Assembly (NCBI GenBank): GCA_046727435.1
Contig: JBKPCR010000329.1
Coordinates: 1-10,356 of the forward strand
Origin: CAVPRW01 sp046727435 [NCBI: bacterium]
Lineage (GTDB): Bacteria; Tectomicrobia; Entotheonellia; J063
Direction of reading: 5' to 3'
Length of the DNA: 10,356 nt
Part shown: piece by piece, positions 8,283-10,356 of the stretch
How positions within the stretch are numbered: position 1 is the stretch's first letter
Layout: each line of letters starts with the position of its first letter
The notes under the pieces: model-generated
Seen by the model: only the letters and a program-made list of their open reading frames with translations
Told to the model about the DNA's origin: nothing
Databases searched by the model: none
Translations under genes and position numbers: made by a program

Positions 8283-8588
8283 TTACTCGATGATCAGGTA
8301 CACTTCACGCTTTGGTGACTGTGCCAGCAGCCCCGATATATGGCCGGTCCACTGCTGAAACGCCGGGTTTTCTGTCACCTGCTTGATTTGTGTCTCCAGT
8401 GTCTCCAGAGCAGGGGCTTCCTGCTCGAGAACTACATCGGGCGCCCCCAGAGAGGCAAAGTGATTGTGCAATACTCTCGGCCTGAGGCCGCCGACCTCGC
8501 TTACCATGGCCACGAGTTTGCGGAGTTCCTGCTCTACCTCACCGGTTTTACCGGGTTGTGTATGGAACGTGAGGCGTGAGACGTACAT
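8283..8588 (-). CDS. Small protein with predicted dimeric alpha/beta-barrel (ABM-like) fold, function unknown
   Basis: This predicted 101-residue cytosolic protein lacks a signal peptide or membrane segment. The inferred order is strand (YVSRLTFHTQ), long helix (about 13-33), strand (RPRVLHNHF), strand (PDVVLEQEA), long helix (60-88), strand (REVYLIIE). That is the pattern of the ferredoxin-like alpha/beta-barrel superfamily, which includes antibiotic-biosynthesis-monooxygenase-like and NIPSNAP-like proteins that work as dimers. No catalytic residue or cofactor motif is recognisable, so no reaction is assigned. The start is ATG at 8588 (reading leftward) because AAGGAG (complement of 8596-8601) lies 7 nt before it. 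An in-frame ATG at 8609 would add seven residues but lies upstream of that site. The stop is TAA at 8285-8283. The gene converges with nuoN and diverges from pdhA, so it is transcribed alone. Proximity suggests no clear role in either complex. Confidence 0.82.
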   Translation of the reverse strand: MYVSRLTFHTQPGKTGEVEQELRKLVAMVSEVGGLRPRVLHNHFASLGAPDVVLEQEAPALETLETQIKQVTENPAFQQWTGHISGLLAQSPKREVYLIIE

Positions 8589-8595
8589 CGCTCGA

Positions 8596-8601
8596 CTCCT
8601 T
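8596..8601 (-). promoter_or_regulatory. Ribosome binding site of the small minus-strand gene
   Basis: The top strand reads CTCCTT, giving AAGGAG on the coding strand, 7 nt before ATG 8588. It decides the start against the in-frame ATG at 8609 and is good evidence that this short gene is translated. Confidence 0.85.
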
Positions 8602-8612
8602 CGCAGCATGTT

Positions 8613-8624
8613 ACAACTAGTTGT
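8613..8624. promoter_or_regulatory. Perfect 12-bp palindrome ACAACTAGTTGT, candidate operator
   Basis: The sequence is identical on both strands with no spacer. It ends 11 bases from the Shine-Dalgarno site of the small minus-strand gene and 24 bases from its start codon, where a repressor would block transcription or its start. A 12-bp perfect palindrome is unlikely at any given place but not impossible in 480 bases. The binding protein is unknown; no regulator gene lies in the window. Confidence 0.45.
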
Positions 8625-8721
8625 CCGACCGTCTTCCTAAGCACTATGCACCAGCATTTCACCCCTCTCAAACCCTCCCGCGGCGCAAAATCCATACCAA
8701 AACGGTCTCAGCCGGGGCATA

Positions 8722-8768
8722 CCCGTGTGCTCTCGCGCCGGCAGTGCATGTAGTACGCGGCGCACGGG
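8722..8768 (+). other. Imperfect long-range stem, candidate structured RNA
   Basis: CCCGTGTGC (8722-8730) can pair with GCGCACGGG (8760-8768) over 9 bp with one G-T wobble. After a 3-base bulge (8731-8733) the stem continues with CGCG (8734-8737) against CGCG (8756-8759). Part of the right arm, CGCACG (8761-8766), can instead pair with CGTGCG (8776-8781). If transcribed toward pdhA, two alternative folds are possible. This is visual pairing only, and GC-rich DNA makes such stems common. Confidence 0.3.
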
Positions 8769-8788
8769 CGGCAAGCGTGCGGGCACAG

Positions 8789-8805
8789 CCTCTCATATTG
8801 AGGGG
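8789..8805 (+). other. Compact hairpin with 7-bp stem and TAT loop
   Basis: CCTCTCA (8789-8795) pairs with TGAGGGG (8799-8805) with one T-G wobble around the loop TAT. No T-run follows, so it is not a standard terminator. It may be part of a larger leader structure with the stem just upstream. Confidence 0.3.
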
Positions 8806-8914
8806 ATCAAGCATGGCTCTGTCTCAGATTGGGAGGCTACATGCGCCTCGAAGCCAGGTGTCTTCAGCGGCATTGGCAGGGAGCATACCAGGATGAGCGG
8901 GTTGCTGGCATAGA

Positions 8915-8928
8915 AGTTGCGATCAACT
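8915..8928. promoter_or_regulatory. Inverted repeat AGTTG-CGAT-CAACT, candidate operator
   Basis: This is a perfect 5-bp dyad with a 4-base spacer, about 145 bases upstream of pdhA. Its half-site AGTTG/CAACT is the same 5-mer that forms the core of the palindrome at 8613-8624, but arranged in the opposite polarity. It could be a protein site or a small RNA hairpin. No regulator can be named. Confidence 0.3.
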
Positions 8929-8994
8929 GGTGATGAGTACACCGCGCCCGCACACCAAGCAGCGACAGGTCATTGGCGGCGCTTGTCTGCATAC

Positions 8995-9007
8995 GGGGAC
9001 GATCCCC
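8995..9007. other. Small perfect hairpin GGGGA-CGA-TCCCC
   Basis: A 5-bp GC-rich stem with a 3-base loop lies 64 bases before the pdhA start. It is the closest stable hairpin to pdhA and could sit in the 5' leader. No T-run follows. Confidence 0.35.
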
Positions 9008-9058
9008 AGCACGACCTTGCGGGAAGCGGTACCGTACTTTACTGGTCGCCGCCTGCAT

Positions 9059-9064
9059 AAGGAG
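9059..9064 (+). promoter_or_regulatory. Ribosome binding site deciding the pdhA start
   Basis: AAGGAG lies 7 nt before ATG 9072. The frame stays open upstream to about 8973, but those codons have no such site and do not read like the family N-terminus, so the start is placed at 9072. Confidence 0.85.
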
Positions 9065-9071
9065 CGACGCT

Positions 9072-10187
9072 ATGCCGCGTGAAACCATCGATCTCCCATA
9101 TCAGGTCGATCATCTCTCGATTCTGGATGAGAAGGGGAATCTAGACGAGGCACTCGAGCCAGACCTTGCCGATGATCTCCTGCTGAGACTCCATCGCACC
9201 ATGCTGCTGGCGCGGCGCATGGACGAGCGTATGCTGAGGCTACAACGGCAGGGGCGCATGGGCACCTTTGCGCCTGTCAAAGGGCAGGAAGCGGCGCAAA
9301 TAGGAGCGGTCGCCGCCTTGCGGCCGTCGGACTGGATGGTCCCCTCTTTTCGCGAGAGCGCTGCGGGGTTGTGGCGTGGCCAAACGATCGAAAGTCTCCT
9401 GTTAATATATGGAGGTTATTATCAAGGCAACGCCATAGCGGACGACGTGCGCAATTTCCCCGTGGCCGTTCCGGTCGGTACGCAACTCCTCCATGCCGTC
9501 GGACTTGGATACGCCATCAATTACCGCCAACAGGACGAGGTCGTGATGGTGTTCTTCGGTGACGGCGCCACCTCGGAGGGAGACTTTGCGGAAGCCCTAA
9601 ATTTTGCCGGGGTCTGGCAAACACCGGTGGTCTTCATCTGTCAGAACAATGGCTGGGCCATTTCGCTGCCGCGTGCTGCGCAAACACGTACCAAGACCCT
9701 CGCCCAGAAGGCCCTCGCCTTTGGCCTTCCGGGCATCCAGGTGGATGGTAACGATGTCCTGGCCGTATACAGCGCCGCACAAGAGGCTGTGGAGCGCGCC
9801 CGCAGCGGCAACGGCCCGACGTTGATCGAGTGTGTGACCTATCGTCTTTCGGTGCATACGACGGCCGATGACCCCAGCAAGTACCGCAGCGACGACGAGG
9901 TCGCGGCGTGGGAAAGGCGTGAGCCGCTGCCACGTTTTCAGGAGTATTTGAGGGGCAAGGGACTGCTCTCCGACGCAGCGCTTGAGACCCTCGAAGGCGA
10001 GATCGAGGCAGAACTGCGTGAAGCGGTGCAGCAGGCGGAACAGCAGAAGGAGCAGTTGGCCGGGGAAGCGCGCTCGCTGTTCGATCATATCTATGCGGAC
10101 ATGCCACCCTATGTGCAGGAACAGCGACAGGAACTGGACAAGATGCTCGCCGCCGGCCAGGGTGCGAAGGAGGCAAGCAATGGCTAA
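9072..10187 (+). CDS. pdhA: Pyruvate dehydrogenase E1 component, alpha subunit
   Basis: This is the alpha chain of the thiamine-diphosphate-dependent E1 heterotetramer, which decarboxylates pyruvate and passes the acetyl group to lipoyl-E2. The protein has 371 residues, close to Gram-positive PdhA. The ThDP/Mg motif runs from GDG (163-165) in [20 protein letters not shown] to the Asn pair 192-193 in [29 protein letters not shown] (59-78) is a diagnostic family block. [18 protein letters not shown] (211-228) is the conserved stretch before the mobile loop. The loop reads [13 protein letters not shown] (260-272); its His262 matches the conserved loop histidine, while the common Gly-Pro before it is Ser-Val. 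Residues 303-335 are a charged Gln/Glu/Ala helix. The N-terminal extension with ILDEKGNL is PDH-like; a branched-chain or acetoin substrate is possible but less likely. It overlaps the E1 beta gene by 8 bp. Confidence 0.93.
   Translation: MPRETIDLPYQVDHLSILDEKGNLDEALEPDLADDLLLRLHRTMLLARRMDERMLRLQRQGRMGTFAPVKGQEAAQIGAVAALRPSDWMVPSFRESAAGLWRGQTIESLLLIYGGYYQGNAIADDVRNFPVAVPVGTQLLHAVGLGYAINYRQQDEVVMVFFGDGATSEGDFAEALNFAGVWQTPVVFICQNNGWAISLPRAAQTRTKTLAQKALAFGLPGIQVDGNDVLAVYSAAQEAVERARSGNGPTLIECVTYRLSVHTTADDPSKYRSDDEVAAWERREPLPRFQEYLRGKGLLSDAALETLEGEIEAELREAVQQAEQQKEQLAGEARSLFDHIYADMPPYVQEQRQELDKMLAAGQGAKEASNG
10167..10173 (+). promoter_or_regulatory. Ribosome binding site of pdhB inside the end of pdhA
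   Basis: AAGGAGG, a near-perfect Shine-Dalgarno sequence, lies within the last codons of pdhA, 6 nt before ATG 10180. It shows that the beta subunit is translated from the same message by a strong site of its own, which suits a 1:1 alpha-beta assembly. Confidence 0.85.
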
Positions 10188-10356
10188 AATGACCATGGTC
10201 CAAGCGATCAATCTCGCCCTTCGCCAGGAGATGGAACACGACGACAGCATCGTCGTCCTCGGCGAAGACGTTGCTGTCGATGGGGGCGTCTTTCGTGTGA
10301 CCGACGGACTCCTCGAGGCCTTTGGCGAGCGCCGGGTGATCGACACGCCATTGGCA
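10180..10356 (+). CDS. pdhB: Pyruvate dehydrogenase E1 component, beta subunit, N-terminal part (3' end outside window)
   Basis: The frame starts at ATG 10180 and is open to the window end, giving 59 residues of a protein normally about 325 long. It is the partner of E1 alpha; the two subunits form the ThDP sites together. [13 protein letters not shown] (6-18) is the usual opening of the family. [19 protein letters not shown] (26-44) and [12 protein letters not shown] (48-59) are its classic N-terminal motifs. The next residue in the family is the glutamate that activates the ThDP aminopyrimidine ring, so the window stops just before it. The start overlaps pdhA by 8 bp and has a strong Shine-Dalgarno site. 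An E2 (dihydrolipoyl acetyltransferase) gene is expected next, by analogy with other pdh operons. Confidence 0.93.
   Translation, partial: MAKMTMVQAINLALRQEMEHDDSIVVLGEDVAVDGGVFRVTDGLLEAFGERRVIDTPLA

Larger units (their letters stand above)
8589..9071. other. Divergent intergenic region between the small gene and pdhA
   Basis: These 483 bases contain no convincing gene. Frames open here (for example 8621-8896 and 8725-8913 on the + strand) lack ribosome binding sites and protein-like composition. The region must hold promoters for the small - strand gene and, most likely, for pdhA. No good sigma-70 pair is visible. Scattered dyads are present: a 12-bp palindrome at 8613-8624, a long imperfect stem at 8722-8768, hairpins at 8789-8805 and 8833-8849, an inverted repeat at 8915-8928, a hairpin at 8995-9007 and the 8-bp palindrome CGGTACCG at 9027-9034. 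No tRNA or known riboswitch was recognised. Confidence 0.7.

Noticed and set aside
8621-8913. Two + strand open frames (8621-8896 and 8725-8913) in the intergenic region
   Set aside because: They begin at poor start codons without a ribosome binding site, have low-complexity composition, and resemble no family. They are likely chance open frames in GC-rich DNA.
8718-8994. Repeated GCATAC (8718-8723, 8883-8888, 8989-8994) and CATTGGC (8871, 8971) in the intergenic region
   Set aside because: Six- and seven-base words recurring in 480 bases at irregular spacing are expected by chance.
8900-9045. Sigma-70-like promoter for pdhA (for example TTGCGG 9017-9022 with TTTACT 9038-9043)
   Set aside because: Spacers are 12-15 bases or the boxes are poor matches, so no promoter can be called from sequence alone.
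9597-10346. Long - strand open frame antisense to pdhA/pdhB
   Set aside because: The + strand has unmistakable E1 alpha and E1 beta motifs here; the antisense translation has no recognisable domain.

Overview
This is a roughly 60% GC bacterial window (GC estimated by eye) holding mostly core energy metabolism. It carries the 3' half of a respiratory complex I (NADH:quinone oxidoreductase) operon, then a small convergent gene, a 483-base divergent intergenic region, and the start of a pyruvate dehydrogenase operon.

The complex I proteins are of the Escherichia/Pseudomonas kind. The NuoG remnant has the long molybdopterin-type C-terminus of the E. coli protein. NuoI keeps the E. coli-like spacing and C-terminal tail ending in SLLP. 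NuoK, NuoL, NuoM and NuoN have near-E. coli lengths and all expected proton-channel Glu and Lys residues. This suggests a gammaproteobacterium or a lineage sharing that nuo type. The adjacent E1 gene belongs to the heterotetrameric (alpha2beta2) pyruvate dehydrogenase family typical of Gram-positives, mitochondria and many non-enteric bacteria, not the single-chain AceE of enterics. An enteric host is therefore unlikely. No genus can be named safely.

Layout. Positions 2-1021: end of nuoG. 1018-8214: nuoH, nuoI, nuoJ, nuoK, nuoL, nuoM, nuoN, all on the + strand, tightly packed with several overlaps (nuoG/nuoH 4 bp, nuoJ/nuoK 86 bp, nuoL/nuoM 4 bp). 8215-8282: short gap with no convincing terminator. 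8283-8588 on the - strand: a 101-residue protein with a predicted dimeric alpha/beta-barrel (ABM-like) fold. 8589-9071: non-coding divergent region with several inverted repeats, including a perfect 12-bp palindrome just upstream of the small gene. 9072-10187: pdhA (E1 alpha). 10180 to the window end: pdhB (E1 beta), cut off just before its expected catalytic glutamate.

Functionally, NuoG and NuoI belong to the peripheral electron-transfer arm, and NuoH and NuoJ-N form the proton-pumping membrane arm. Pyruvate dehydrogenase makes acetyl-CoA and NADH, and complex I is a main consumer of that NADH, so the neighbourhood is metabolically coherent. I saw no mobile element, CRISPR array, tRNA, rRNA, toxin-antitoxin pair or obvious new defence or biosynthetic system. 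The items most worth checking are the long nuoJ/nuoK overlap, the uncharacterised small gene with its palindrome, and the structured region upstream of pdhA.
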